From positions 1 to 64,000 of the forward strand of contig JAGFNK010000270.1 in the NCBI GenBank assembly GCA_025769875.1: DNA of 64,000 nucleotides. Direction: 5' to 3'. The notes under the pieces were generated by a model. The model made no database searches. It was not told the DNA's origin and saw nothing but the letters and a program-made list of their open reading frames with translations. Made by a program: the position numbers and the translations under genes. This DNA comes from Russula earlei. Lineage: Eukaryota; Basidiomycota; Agaricomycetes; Russulales; Russulaceae. Positions within the stretch are counted from its first letter, which is position 1. Every line of letters begins with the position of its first letter. Below are positions 39,500-52,296 of this stretch, piece after piece.

Positions 39500-42366
39500 C
39501 AGTCATTCATGCCTCTTTGGGACAACCAAATGTTTATGACCCCCAGAAATTGGTAACAGACCACAGATAGATATTTTAAGTAGACAGTATCCATGTAATA
39601 CATATCAGTCATATTTTGAGCACCTAAGAACCACTATTGAGCAATGTTGCAGTACACAATGAATGCAATCAGTCCAAAAAGTCGTTATCAGTCAAAACTG
39701 GGTCATTGACCCAAGTCACATCAGGGTGTGATTCCCAAATTGGGCGATTACCGATCACTATCTACTGACATCTCAGGTTCCGAGTTGTCATCGTTGTTGT
39801 CCTCCTCATTGCTGTCAGAGTCTTCAGTGCTAAAATCGGCCAACAAAGGTTTTCAAAGGGCCTTCTCCATAACTGGCATCTTTGGCTTTGTCCATCTTGG
39901 CTTGCAGTGCTCATATTTCATGTTGTCTTGTTCAATTGTCCATTTCTTCACATCCTCATCCCATCCACCTTTCAAGACCGCATTCCACCCCTTTTGATCC
40001 ATCCCTTGTACTTTCCAGATCTCCATTGCTGTGGTATACTTCACTCTTGCCTTTTTCTTCACTGCAGCTTCTTCAACAGCTTTATCCTGACCATCTTGCC
40101 ATTCCTGGACACCTGTAACAATGTCATCTTGCATTAGAATCTTTGCCCAGCCATCCATGTTGATCTTTCCAATCTTTCTCTTCTTCAATTTCTTCTCCTC
40201 CTTGGCTTGCAATTGTCCCCGCATGCCCTCTAGGTACATGGAATGCAAGACAGTCTGTGCTTGCATCCCTTGCATCACTTTCTTCTGTGCCTCCACTGTC
40301 ACATTGCTGGCACGTAATGCTTCCTGTAGCTTTGCCTCTAAATCTGTGCTTGGTGCTGTGTCCAAGATCATTGCATCTCATTGCTTTGTAGGTGACATGG
40401 TGATGGTGAAAATGGGTGGCAACCTTGATGTCGACAGAATGGGTGAGTTTGATACTAGAAATGATGAAGATGTTGTTGCTAATGAAGCAACTGCACGTTG
40501 CACAGGTGTGTATGACATATCTGGTGATCCTGGAGCCATCTCAGGTGTTCCTACTTCAGTTTCCATCTCCTGTCATTTCTGCTTCTGGGCATTGTGGTGA
40601 GAGATCAAATCAACAAGTTCACAGATGGGGCTAGCAAGTCTGAGTGGGAGAAGACTGATCCTTGATGTCTCAAGGCTAGGGGCCATCATCTCCATGGTAA
40701 CAACATTGGGGTTAAATGGCACAATTCCACTCTTCACAAAGGCTGCCCGAATGTTACTCTCTGTGAACACACGGATGTGTGCCTTTGCATAGACTGCCAT
40801 GAAGTTCAGTTTGGTCACTGCAGGTCCTCGTGCTTCAAACTTGTCTCATTCATCGCTCCAGGCCTGTTTCAAGACACTAAAGATGCTGACATCGAGACCT
40901 TGGTAGACATGAGTAGAATGGGAGGGATAGCACAGTACAACAATGCTGTTGTCCTGTGCATACTCCAGGAAGCCAAGGGTGTAATGAGAACTGTGGCCAT
41001 CAATGATGAGGAGTCGAGTCCTGCCATCTGCCTTCATTTTTGTTTGTGTATCCCAGTCTTTGAGCCATGCCACACCGATCTCACCCAATGTATAACCTTT
41101 TTTCTGATATCCCATTCTAGACCTGAATGAGCTTCTATCAAGCTTATCATTTGGGAATCATACCTAGCATCCAATGGGTTTTCCTAGAGCCACTTCATTT
41201 GGAATGCTTCTCCCTTGTATATAATGGTAGGTAGCAACTGTTGTTCCATCAGCACAAATGGTGGGTAGAACTGTGATATTCTCCCATGTTCCACTTCGCT
41301 GCTGATGCTGGATCTTAGCTCCAGCAGGTCCAATCACCCGCTCCATCACACCTATCCCTGACTGTATCCCTGTCTCATTCTGCACCATATACCAGCTCAT
41401 CTAGAATGTTATGCAATTCTCTTCCCTCTTTTAGCAGCCTGAAGTACTCCTCCTTTGTGATTGGATTCACAGCACAGCCATGAGAACCATCTAGTGCACT
41501 TGACCAGTACATGCCAAGATGATTCTTTTGCTTTGTGATAAAGTGGCTTGCCCAATCCTTGCCAAGCCCTCCTTCTGGAAAGCCATCCCCTAACCTGTGT
41601 TGTAATATAGCCTCAGCATGGTCCTTTAACCTTTGTGGACTAAGTGGAAATCCACGCTGTGCAATGTCAATTGCAAAATCCACCATAGTCTTTTGTTCTT
41701 CCTCTGATAACCAACTTTTCTTTCTATTGGACTCAGTCAAAGTCACACCACCTTGTGCATGACAGATTAAGGTTTTGTGAGAGAGTGGAATGTGTCTGCC
41801 TGTTGTCATGAAGTGAGCATCTGATGCATCTTGACAGATTTGACACAACAATTTCTTCTTTTCCCCAGGTGCGAGTGATCTAGATTGTTCTTCTGTGTAA
41901 AGCTTTGCAGCATAAGCCTTCAGGTCATCTACTTTCTGATAATCTGTTTCCTGAGCTGTTGGGACTTTGCCTTGTTCACCATTGTGTACAGTGTTTTTGC
42001 AAACACGGTCTCACAGAGATTCCCAATTTGGCAAGCATGATGTGACTTGACGCGATTTGCAATTTTGTCTTGCTGGAGCCTTTTCCTGAATTCCTTGCAA
42101 CCCAGTGCAGGTATATGGGAAATGACTATCTCTAGAACATTATTCAAGGTATTCTTTTAATATACTCTCCTAATATTTCCAATGTCAGCTGCAAAGTACT
42201 CTCTTGTAACATCTACCAGTTGCATCTCTGTATTATTTGGAACATGTATACACATAAGGGATCTCATGGATTTAGCAAAAAGTCCGAGGGTGTTTGCCCA
42301 AGGATCGAAGCCATTGGAGTTGTTTGTGTCATTGACCCAGATGTCTCAAAGAGGCATGAATGACTG
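39500..42366 (-). mobile_element. Pogo/Fot1-like Tc1-mariner transposon, complete ends
   Basis: Terminal inverted repeats of about 25 bp begin CAGTCATTCATGCCTCTTTG at 39500 and are mirrored at 42342-42366. A TA dinucleotide flanks both ends (39498-39499 and 42367-42368), the usual duplication of this superfamily. The interior carries a broken minus-strand transposase. The length is 2867 bp. The right end lies about 255 bp upstream of the Crinkler-like gene. Confidence 0.88.
39853..42147 (-). pseudogene. Pogo/Fot1-type transposase (CENP-B-like HTH + DDE), disrupted
   Basis: Blocks in order on the minus strand: an N-terminal segment (about 41930-42147); a CENP-B/Tc5-type helix-turn-helix region with LSEEEQKTMVDFAIDIAQRG and WASHFITKQKNHLGMYWSSA (41375-41851); ENITVLPTICADGT (about 41240-41290); the DDE block LLIIDGHSSHYTLGFLEYA and then CYPSHSTHVYQGLDVSIF (40846-41115); IRAAFVKSGIVPFNPNVV (about 40700-40760); and a Lys/Glu-rich tail. 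The blocks fall in different frames, and no complete frame remains. The usual PLDV after the third motif reads GLDV. The element is probably immobile without help. Confidence 0.8.
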
Positions 42367-42621
42367 TAATGTGCTTTCTTGGTCTGTGCCCTTTTGTCGT
42401 TGTCGGCCCTGCCTGACTCGGCCAGTTAGAACATCGTCTCGCTCGAAAACCTTGTCTACATGTCACATGACCTTGATTCATAAATGATATTAGGTTGATA
42501 TTTGTTCTACTTTCTTTTTTTGGAAATGTCAGTGTGGGAGTTGGGTCAGCTCACATACTAGAACTCTGACGGTGACATAACATGTCACACACCCCATCTT
42601 TGCTCCCAGCCACCGTCAATC
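42367..42621. other. 5' flank of the Crinkler-like gene
   Basis: About 255 bp between the pogo element and the CRN start. The part from about 42570 (TGTCACACACCCCATCTTTGC) matches 24560 upstream of the relic, marking the start of the duplicated block. Confidence 0.5.
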
Positions 42622-45600
42622 ATGTCCAACCAGAATCCTCAACAGACTTTTGGTCCATCTACATCCCATCTCTCTGAGTCTCTGAGTACTGTCAAGGAGA
42701 TTCCGTTCTTGGAGAAGGCTATTGAGAAAGCTCGTAAACCTCTTCAGCGGGTCTTTCAACTTGGTGACCCTGTCGACGAGATTCGGGAAAACCTGGGCCA
42801 TGCCTTTAACGCTGTTCACAACGCTCTCTCCACGGCTGGGGATCCGAAACTGAGGCATCGTCTTAAGAACGACTCCGAATTCAAAGCTTATGTAATGCCT
42901 GGGAGCAAAGGAGAGATTCAACTTATCGAGTTATTGGTAAAGATGGTGAACAACGAGCTGAACTGGGAGGATTTATTTAAATGTGGTACATACATCGCTT
43001 TCTGCCCTTTGACGCTAAAGCCTCTGATTATCGGATTCTGTCTCTAGAGGCGTTTCTAAAACCTGAGCCGACACCAAATGTCGATCTGCTAGCTATTGGT
43101 GTGCAGTGAATCCAAAATTTCTCCATATTTTACTGATCTCCTCTGTCTCGGATAACAGCCACCTCACGCGCTTGGAGTAGTGAATATAAAGGCAACCTCG
43201 CGGTTGTACTTCGCCTGACTATCGAGGATTACCTTTCCCGGCAACGAACTTGCTACGCGAGGCTAACCACCATCATGAATTCGTCTGGAACCGGGAAGTC
43301 ACGTATGGTAGATCAACTTGGCATGGAGGTGATAGCGGTGCCTATGTGTTTACGTATGGAAGACGAAGGTTTTCCGTTCTGCTCTTGTTTTATAAGTATG
43401 ACTTACTTACAATATGACCCCACAGGGTACCCTCCTCCTGATAAGGGACTACGTGATTGGCTTCTTGCATGGACAAGTGGTAGAACTGCTGTTCAGAAGA
43501 AGTTGTATGGACTTGCGCATTCACTCTTCGTTGTCACTCTCAGTAAACTGGAGACCATCGAGTTAGAGGGCGAAGGTGATTATCTTCCGACTGCTCCCCG
43601 GATTAGTCGCCAATGGCTCTGCAGAACCAAAGTCATCTCGGGCATCGTCTAGCAAACCGAAGAAGCGAAAAACAGTCATAGACCGGCATAAGCAGTTGGC
43701 GCTCGCCTTCCATCAACTTATGACCCCGGGAAAATCAAATCAAAGGAATGTCTATCGAGAAGCATTCTACAATGATGTGATTAAGTTCGCGAACGAGGTG
43801 AATCTCCTGGTGGCCTTCCTAGTTCTGTGACAGTGACAGATTTCTAGTTTACAGAAAAGGGCGAAAATTTTAATGACAACGATGAGCCTGATGGCCGGCA
43901 CGTTTTGCCACAGCTCGGGGGCCTACTTGAGGCAGGCGAAAAGCTCTGCCGCTTCATAGATGAACACAAAATATTGGATTCGCAGGAAGGCCCGCGACGG
44001 CCTCTAATTGTCCTTGCATTTGATGAGGCCCACCTACTCACAGATCAACCAGACAGGCAGAAGGATTGGAGTCTGTTCACTGAACTCCATCAAATTCTCC
44101 GCGAAATCAAAGATCTCCCCATATTTTCTGTATTTATTTCGACAGCCGGACGCTTCCACAAGTTCTCGCCAGAGGTTCGATTTGATCTATCAGCTCGGGC
44201 CAGAGAGCCCACCAATCGTCCCCTCAATCCAATCTCTGAGATAAGTTTCGATGACATTGCGCACCCCGCAATTATGGATACCCGCACAATCCACGATGTA
44301 GTAACAACGGATTGGATTTCCCATCTGGGTCGCCCATTGTATGTCCACCCCAGTTATTCCTTAAGAGAGCGCTTTCGTACCACCTTGAATAGATTCGGGA
44401 GTTATCGGGATAGCCTGCCAGCGGCTCACAGAAATGATGTAAGGGTTATAGGTTACGCGAAGCAGAAGCTGCTGTGCGGTCCGACCGTACTGAACAACAA
44501 TCCGAATGGGGTCCTGGCGTGCCTTTCCGTACGTTTTGCGCTGACGTTCAACATGGACGTCTCAGCTCGCGACGTAAGCTTTGCACAAGTTGAACGGCAT
44601 ATGCGACTCTGCATCGCAGCGACTGTTGGACTCGAGAAGTTGGTCACCATGGCTGGTTCCGAACCGCTTCTGGCTGAGGCCGCCTATGACCTCATGAAGG
44701 AGACGGAGATGAACGCGGTGCGCCATCTGGCGAACCATTCGGACTTGAACTGCGTCGACCGTGGACGGCGTGGTGAACTGGTTGCGACCCTGCTCATAAT
44801 GCAAGCGTTCGACGCTGCGCGGGCAATTCGTAAAAAAAGATGGGTTACTGTGGTCGACTTCATGAAGGCTTTACTTCCGGAGTCGAACTATGAGGCGCTT
44901 CTCCGATCTATGCCGACTTCCTGGCCTGAGAGTCACGAAAAGCAAATGCCGTTTAAGAAGGTATTCGAGGACTATGGCTTATGGTTCAACCACGTCATCA
45001 AGGTCGAGAGTAAGAGGATGATCTCAAAAGATCATCTCTGGAAATTTGTTACGCGTGGGGCGATGATATTATGTGCAACTAATCAAGAGGGCATCGACAT
45101 TGTTTTACCTGTTTTTCACACGGGGCGGAAACTTGGCCCTGACTCTATGACGGCGGTGGTCATCCAGGTGAAGAATGCGCGGGATCACAAGACAACACTC
45201 AACGAGTCGTTGTTTGACGCCATGGACTCTGTTGTCAAATCGGCCATTTTCTCTACGTCCAGTGTCGACTCCGAGTCCACCAATCAAGTTCCTTCCAAGC
45301 GGAAGCCCACAGAGCCTGCAGGGCCTTCACCGTCGAAGAAAACGAAAGGGAACGTGACCCCGGCGCCAAAGGTGGTGACCCCGAAGCTGGCAAACGAGGA
45401 TATGAAGCCGGTCATCCGACTAGTATTAGCGTTGGCCTCTCCAAAGTCTGCCGTTGTCTTCAGGGAACGGCCCCTCATCAAGAACGATTTCGATGGATTT
45501 ACTGCATTTGATATCTGGCTCGCGGGCCTCGACCGCGAAACGTTCAATCAGCTTCAGGATGCTGATACGGAACCGTACAAAATACTATTGGAACGGTCAC

Positions 45601-45743
45601 TTATGCCTCACGACGCCTTCAAATTGGTGGATGACCCAACCACAGGGAAGGAAACGAAGAAAGCGAGAGAGACTCGCAGGCAGATGATGGCCCCACTAAT
45701 ACTCCCAGATGATAATTATAATAACATTCACCTCCGGCCATAA
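42622..45743 (+). CDS. Crinkler-like (CRN) P-loop NTPase fused to a PD-(D/E)XK-type nuclease domain
   Basis: A spliced gene. The N-terminal exon 42622-42984 (QLGDPVDEIRENLGHAFNAV) is followed by shorter exons. Walker A is SSGTGKSRMVDQLG at about 43278-43320. A basic linker (about 43600-43800) follows. A long open exon from about 43855 contains Walker B, RPLIVLAFDEAHLL (about 44000-44040), and then FSVFISTAGRFHKFSPE. Near 45050-45175 GAMILCATNQEGIDIVLPVF followed by VVIQVKNA has the D...Q-x-K spacing of restriction-endonuclease-like folds. This NTPase-REase pairing is the architecture described for Crinkler-type proteins of fungi and oomycetes. Function in this host is unknown. Introns near 42985-43190, 43367-43427 and 43800-43853 are approximate. 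Some frame damage is possible: 4 extra bases near 42990 relative to the relic. Confidence 0.65.
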
Positions 45744-46150
45744 GAACGTGGAGAATGTACTTTTACGATTACGATATTCTCGCTCTTTGATGTGTTCCTA
45801 CATCCTGAACCAATAATGTGCATGCTTGCGCTTGTGCTGTAGCGAACCCGAGAAGGGCGCGCTTGATTTCGTGAGACTGGTAACCGGACTCGATACCCAG
45901 AGGAAAAGAGAGGTGATTTTGAACGCGGAACGCGGACGCGATGAAAACCTTCGGGCCTGATGCTTTTTTGAGGCCGGAGAAGGCAAAAGGGAATCTGTCA
46001 TTTCAAGAAAGTGGTTATCGTTCTTATATACAAAGCAGGGACTAAGGGAGAACATGAAATGAAAATGAAAGGGAGCCGAGACCACGAAATTGATACTAGG
46101 GCTGCGAAGGTAGATAGTAACACAGCCTCAGCCATAGTCATCCTCTTCGA
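45744..46150. repeat. Second copy of the CRN-TAF9 linker (matches 25.6-26.1 kb)
   Basis: Near-identical to 25640-26134 apart from small indels and a deletion of about 80 bp. It joins the CRN 3' end to the second TAF9 copy, so the duplication covered both genes. Confidence 0.75.
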
Positions 46151-46851
46151 CCAGTCTTCATTCCAATCCGTCCGCATGGTCTTCCGCGGTTGTGGTAACC
46201 TCCTCCATCGGCTCGTCCCCGCCGCTCTCTTCGCCACCGGCGAATAACCCGTCATCCTCGTCGCTGCCTTCCTCTACTTCGTTCGGCACGGCAGCGGACG
46301 TATCCGCCATCTCCACATCATCCGACGGGGTGCGCGGCGCGTTGACAGGGTCGGTAACGACAGGAGGACGGCGAGCCGCGGCCGAAGTGGCCTGGGACTG
46401 CGGAGGAGCCCGGGCGGCGGCTGCGGCGTCGGGGATGGCGGCGGGTTCCATGTCCTCTTCGTCGTCCTCGGACGCCGACTCGACGATCTCTTCGATCTCC
46501 TCGTCGTATTGTTTCTCCTCCGGCGGGGGGCCTGTTCGGCACGAGGTCAAAGTCGATCGCGGTCAAACATTCGTTCGCGGGCGGCAAACGGAGGCCGGAC
46601 ACTTCCGGCACGGCCGGGAGGGGCTGCGCGTTGGTCTGCGTGGCCAAGGAGAGGGTGTACTGCCATCCTTTTTTTTAAAAAAACAAACGAATAATGTCGG
46701 GCGCATGCGTGCGTGCGGGCGTGCGGGCGGGCATGGAACCTGACGAACCTCTCTCGGGACGCGCCCACCAAACTCCCAGCCTACGCGGGCTTGCACGGCA
46801 AGGGTGACGTTGTCCATCTCGACCTTGTTCGGGCATCCGGCGTGCTCCGCG
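46150..46851 (-). pseudogene. TAF9 second copy, 3' part, split by a copia insertion
   Basis: Contains the PLPAVPEVSGLRLPPANECL signature and the acidic tail (EEIEEIVESASEDDEED), ending early at a stop at about 46158. The upstream histone-fold part is interrupted at 46851, where the retrotransposon begins. The missing 5' part resumes at 58874. The tail frame is better preserved than in the ISU1-linked copy. Confidence 0.85.
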
Positions 46852-47236
46852 TGTTGTGCAGCATAGAGCGCAGCTAACAGGCCAAGCAACCCACCTTAGA
46901 GGTTGTGCTAATGCTCAAGTGATATTGGGGTGTAGAGCAATATGTATACTCGTCCACAAGTATGGTATTTATACCTCTATGACCCAGGGCTGTTCCTAAG
47001 TCCAAAAGAGGTGACTACAGGTGTCCACTATATTGCGCACTCAGTGACGCGTGATGTGGAAACGTTCTAGATGCAGCATAAGGCTGCATCTTGTGATAGA
47101 TAGCGTAGTATGCGTAACCCTATTGCCATAAGCACATATACTAAAGTTCTGTATAACATGTAACATCTATGAGCGGATCTTGAACCTTGTATGAAGGTCT
47201 TCACCTTCTTTGATCTGTTCAGGTTCCGGTTCAACA
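46852..47236 (-). repeat. Copia LTR 1 (3' LTR of unit A)
   Basis: 385 bp, TGTTG...CAACA. It is bordered internally by CTCCCCCTT (47237-47245), which reads AAGGGGGAG on the element strand and is the polypurine tract for plus-strand priming. Confidence 0.9.
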
Positions 47237-47285
47237 CTCCCCCTTGCTAAGTGCATCAGTAGATGCTGTGAGCATTTTCCCACAT

Positions 47286-50200
47286 TCAGGGGTAGAACGT
47301 TAGTCCTAGTTGCTCCCTGAATTTGAGGAACTTGACGCGACCAAGGTTCTTGGCGAACATGTCGGCTGGGTTATTAGCCCCTTCAATAAAGAATAGCTCC
47401 ACCTGTTTATTTTGTATGACTTCATGAATGAAGTGATAGCGCAAATCAATGTGTTTGATGCGCTTTTCTTGCACAGGGTTGGAGGCTAAGAATATTGAGC
47501 CTTGGTTATCACCAAACAGTGGGATGGGAGCAAGATTGATGCCAAGTTCTGTTAGTAAGGACTTAATCCAAACCAACTGTCTGCTCGTGTCAGAGAGCGA
47601 CATGTGTGGAGGAGAGTGCGACTGTTTTCTGCGCTCGTGAGTTCCACGAAAATATTGTTCCAGCCAGGTTCACCATATAGCCTGTAGTGGACTTCCGATT
47701 AGTCGGATCAGAAGCCCAGTCAGAGTCGGCATATGCCATCAAGCTGCCATTAGATGGTCCATCATAGACCAAGGCATAATTGGCGGTTCCCAAGAGGTAT
47801 CGGCAAATATAGAATGCACGATTTAAATGATCCTCTGAGGGATTGGCAGCATGTTGCGACAACTTTGTGACCGCAAAGGTTATGTCTGGACACATTCCAA
47901 GCATTATGTACAGGAGTGATCCTATAACTTGCTGGAATTTTGACCACAAGGCTGGGTCAGCAGCGGAAGTGTTGGGAGAGGGGTGATAGCCCTCTGGTAG
48001 CGGAGTAGGAGCAGGGTTTGCGTTAAGCAAGTCGAAATGCTGCAGCACTTTCCTTAGATACTCAGTCTGGTCCAGATGTATTTGGCCAGACTTGTGTATG
48101 ATGCGCATGCGTAGAAATTCTTGGGCATCGCCCAGATCTCGACATTCCCAAAGCTTCATGAAGCGTTCCTTTGTTTTATTAATTTGTTTTTTGTCTGCTC
48201 CAAAGAAGAGCACATCATCAACATAGACAATGGCTATGATGCTCTTGTCTTTACTAACAAAGAGCCCAGAGTCAGACATAAGGCGAATAAGGCCGAGCGA
48301 GGCCATGGACTTGTCAAGGGCTTTCCACCAAGCAAGTGCCGCTTGCTTGAGTCCATATATTGCACATTTAAGGCGCATGACTTTACGCTCTTGGCCTTTT
48401 ATTTTGAAGCCCTCAGGCTGCTCCATATAGAGCTCTTCATTGAGCTCACCATAGAGAAAAGCAGTCTTGACGTCTAGTCCGCTAATGTGCCAGTTTTTGA
48501 GCGCTGCAAGCGCAATCATCAGGCGGACTGTCTCAAACCGTACCACAGGTGAGAATATTTCATCATAGTCAATGCCTTCTACTTGGGAGAAGCCTTTGGC
48601 GACTAGTCTGGCTTTTTTACGACCATCAGACTTAAGGTCGAATACCCATCTATTTTTAATTATTTTGCGATCCTTAGGAGGATCGACTAGTTCGAAGACT
48701 TTGCATCTGCGGAGGGATTCCAACTCCTCGCGACAAGCATCTTTCCACTCCTTTTGGAGTTCACTTGGCATTTGCAGAATGTCCCTAAAGGTCCATTCGC
48801 AAATCTTTGCAGTATCAGGTGTATCTGAACTTAGTGGAACTGCTTGGGCGAGCAGATAGTTCAGAAATTTGACTCCCCCTTCCCTTGCTAGACGTAGAAT
48901 GTCTTCTACCTCATCCTCAGAGGCTTGCGGCGGTTGATCGTCAAGGACGACAGGAGGGTAAGGGCCTGGTGCGGCCGATCCTGACGTACTACCCTCACCA
49001 GAGCTACCGGGTTGGTTTTCTGTCATTGTTCTCCATGTGCATGTGCGCTGAACGTCTTTTTCCACTTCTGTGGGGTGTCTGCATTCACCATAGACGTTGC
49101 CAGGACGGGTAGGTACTGTCCTCAACCGCTGAGACCTTCGAAGAGGTACAGGCTCTTCAACAGGAGGAGGGGACGGTGTAGGAGGGATGGGCGTTTGCTT
49201 GCATTCCTCTTCTTCTGGCGCCTGTATAGGCTGCTCATCGTCCTCACTTTTGATTGTAGGGAATGGGTCGTCAACACCAGGAATGGTGTCTTCGACAGGT
49301 TGTTGCGGTAGTTCCTCACGCGGTTCATTGATCCGTGTGGTACCTTTAGTGCGCGCTTTGTTGCATTTGGGGTACAGGGTCTCATCGTACAGGGCGGTAG
49401 CATTTGTGTAAAGCGTATTATTAGGGAGCCTCATGAAGAGTGAGGCTTTGATCCCCTCAGTGTGACCAAGGTAGATCATTAGCTCGCTTTTAGGCGAAAG
49501 CTTGTTGACTCGACGCTTTTCTGGTATGTGCACATATGCGCCACAACCAAATACTCTGAGGTGTGAGATATCAGGGACCTCGTTTTTTAGGACTTCGTAG
49601 GGTGTACGCCATTGAAGGCGTCTGGCTGGTGTCCTATTGTAACAGTGTGTCCCATGATTCACTGCAAATTCCCACCAGGAGGGAGGTAGACAAGCTTCAA
49701 GGCACATTGCCTGAGCTTTGTCCATTACAGTGCACATAAAGCGCTCTGCATGTCCATTCTGTTGTGGAGTGTATGGGGCACTTTGCAGGATTTTAATCCC
49801 TTTGTCCTTTAGGATGTTATAAAAGGCCTCGGACTTGTACTCTCCGCCAGCATCGGACATCCACTCTTTGATTCCTGCTTTGTATTGGTTCTTCACCATA
49901 GCAAGGAATTGCTTGATGGCCATTATGGTCGACTTTTTATTTTTTAAGAGTGTGATCCATGCATAGGAGGAATAATCGTCAATGAAGCTGACAAAATATT
50001 CGTACTTATGATACGACTTCACAGGGAAACTCTTAAGGTCCGAGTGAATACGCTCGAACGGTGCGGAAGCACGAGTTTCAGAAGGGGGGTGCGCGGATGC
50101 AGGCATTTTGCCTTGCACGCAGCCAGGACATACCGGTTGTTCCTGAGGGATTTTCAGGTCTTCAGGGAGACCCTTGGTATGTGTCTTTGCACGTGTTACG

Positions 50201-51015
50201 ACATCCTTAGATGGGTGGCCAAGGCGTCGGTGAATGACATCATAATCTACCGCATAGATAAGAGAATGCGCTTGCGTGCTTTCAATGGAGGCGTCTAACC
50301 AATACATGGTTTGACCCGGGAATAAGGGGTAAGAGGACAGGATTATATGTCCGTCCTCTCGTAGGGAAATATGATTTCTATTCCCTAATGCATGCATCCC
50401 TTGTTGTAGAAACTCCCCCATAGATAATATTTGAGTGTTAATTTTCGGAATATAGAGAACAGGAGAAATGCACGTGACAACTGTTTTAGAGTTGACAGTG
50501 TGCCGAAGCAACACAGCACCTTTGCCTTCCACATATATTGTGTTATCGGCAGTTTTAACAGGGGATCTTTCGTGCGGCAAAGCCGGTGTATACTCTATAA
50601 AGTCTTTTATTTCGAAGGTGAAGTGTGTGGATGCACCAGAGTCAAGGAGCCATAAGGATCCCATTTTACTCAAGTTGTGTTTCCCTCTACATCTCGAACA
50701 ATTTTTGTTACATTCACTTTGAAGGGAAGTAGTCCCTTCGCTAATTTGTACATTGTATGATACAAGCGAACACATCTTAGACATATCTAGCCTGCTTAGG
50801 GGCTGGGGAGATGCTAATAGGTTCTTTAGGGAGTGAAAGGAGAGAGGAAGGCGCACGCACGCTTCGTTATCTTCAGGGTCACTGCCCCAATCAAGCGCTT
50901 CATCCGATGGAGTCGGGGAACGCTCAGGGGTGGCAGCACCTTCTGGGATACCGTCATATATGTCAAATAAATCCGACGTGTTTGTTTGTGCGAAGTCGCC
51001 ATTGTCCTGGTCCAT
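47286..51015 (-). pseudogene. Copia unit A pol (protease, integrase, RT, RNase H), with a frame break
   Basis: A frame of 1141 residues (47590-51015) plus an out-of-frame end (47286-47603). In order: protease LLDSGASTHF; GAG-preintegrase HRRLGHPSKD and CPGC; integrase core HSDLKSF, FIDDYSSY, DAGGEYKSE and QQNGHAER; RT WVFDLKSDGRKKARLVAKGF, DVKTAFLYGEL and YVDDVLFFG; RNase H YADSDWASDPTNRKSTTGY. Just after ALSST the usual EAEY is lost and the frame shifts to MSLSDTSRQ, so the RNase H active-site Glu is missing. The unit is defective despite its long frame. Confidence 0.88.
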
Positions 51016-51081
51016 AGGCTCAGGGATGGGCGACGGGAGTTTGACTGCACTTGTCGAGGCAGCGGATTGAGTCGAGATCCG

Positions 51082-52128
51082 CTATTCGAGGGTCTTGACT
51101 GTCTGTATAGTGGGAGTTACCCCAAGATCGTCAGCAAGATCAAGCGCTTTGTTAAAGGCCTTGTAAGGGACGTGAGTGCATTTGCGAGGGTCAGTCGCAG
51201 TCAGGACGGTACGTTGTTGGATCCCCGAAGGACCCAGATGGGCGACTGTGGTAATGGTCGGGAGTGGGAGTGCGGCAACGTCTGCAATGTGTGAGTGTCC
51301 GGGACCATGGCTTTGATCGGCCTTTTCCTTGCCTTTCCCTTTTCCTTTACTGCTGCACTTACCACGCTGGCGCTTGTCCTTATCTTCATCGCGCTTGGGC
51401 TTATTGCCCTGCTGCTGATTGGAGAAGGAGGGGTCACCATGCTTGCGCTTGACAGCTGAAAGCTTCTGCACGCTGTGCTTCTTGCCTGTTCCACGATTGA
51501 TCTCAGTTTGATATTGAGAGACGATTGCCTCTCAGACATCCTTCGGACTAAGATCGGCTAGATCATAGTTCTGAGTGACAATGTGGACAAGCATTTCCCA
51601 TTTCTGGGGAATGGTGGCAAGCATGATGAGTGCCTGTAAGGCATCAGGAATAATGAGGGAGGATGCGGTGAGGCGCTGGAACGCAGCGTGTATCTGATCC
51701 ATTTGTGGGCCAGGATGCTGGCTCGGGTTAATGCGAATGGAAATGGCTTCTTTGAAGTCCTTATAGATACTGGTGGCCGTCGCTGTGCCATAAAGGGTAT
51801 CTAGGCGATTCCAGATTGTCTCAGCGTTATCCAAAGACATAAGATCTTGTTGGATTGCAATGCTTGATCTAAGGACCATATGACCGACTGCCATGTCATT
51901 TCCTTTGTTCCATTCTTTCAGGGCTACAACAGCGGCAGCCTGGGCAGCAATCTCTTCGGTATGAGGTGCCTGGGGAAGTCCAGGAAGGACTGGCAATTCA
52001 AACATGCCATTGCAATAACCCCACAGTCCAACGGACATGAGGTAGGCTTTCATAGCCTTTGACCAAATACCGTAGTTAGCACCATCAAGGATGGGGACAA
52101 CAGGGGCAGAAGGTTGAGACAACGACAT
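51082..52128 (-). pseudogene. Copia unit A gag, with two in-frame stops
   Basis: The start MSLSQPSAPVVPILDGANYG is followed by the copia gag UBN2-like region (WSKAMKAYLMSVGLWGYCNG, NAETIWNRLDTLYG). A TGA near 51532 replaces the CGA Arg of unit B, and a TAG near 51082 replaces CAG. Both are C-to-T changes. Between them is a Lys-rich nucleocapsid-like stretch (KGKGKGKEKA). Confidence 0.85.
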
Positions 52129-52284
52129 AATTTCTGTTAGAAAGGGGCTTAGAGGTCGTCAGTAAGAGTATTGTATTCAAACAAGCTGACATAGTCTCCC
52201 CATAGGGTAGACTAGCTTGCCGCAGCATGCAGGCTTCAGGGATGCTTTGCCATCGTTGCAGCCAATGAAGGCGCATGGCTTGCA

Positions 52285-52296
52285 GGGCCCATAACC
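52285..52296 (-). other. Copia primer-binding site (half-tRNA type)
   Basis: Next to the LTR, plus-strand GGGCCCATAACC has the sequence expected of the anticodon-loop region of initiator tRNA-Met (with CAT). The element strand is therefore complementary to an internal tRNA half, as known for Drosophila copia. The same site recurs at 56896-56907 beside LTR 3. Confidence 0.65.

Noticed and set aside
47449..50722. Plus-strand frames across the copia array
   Set aside because: They run antisense to gag-pol domains identified motif by motif on the minus strand.
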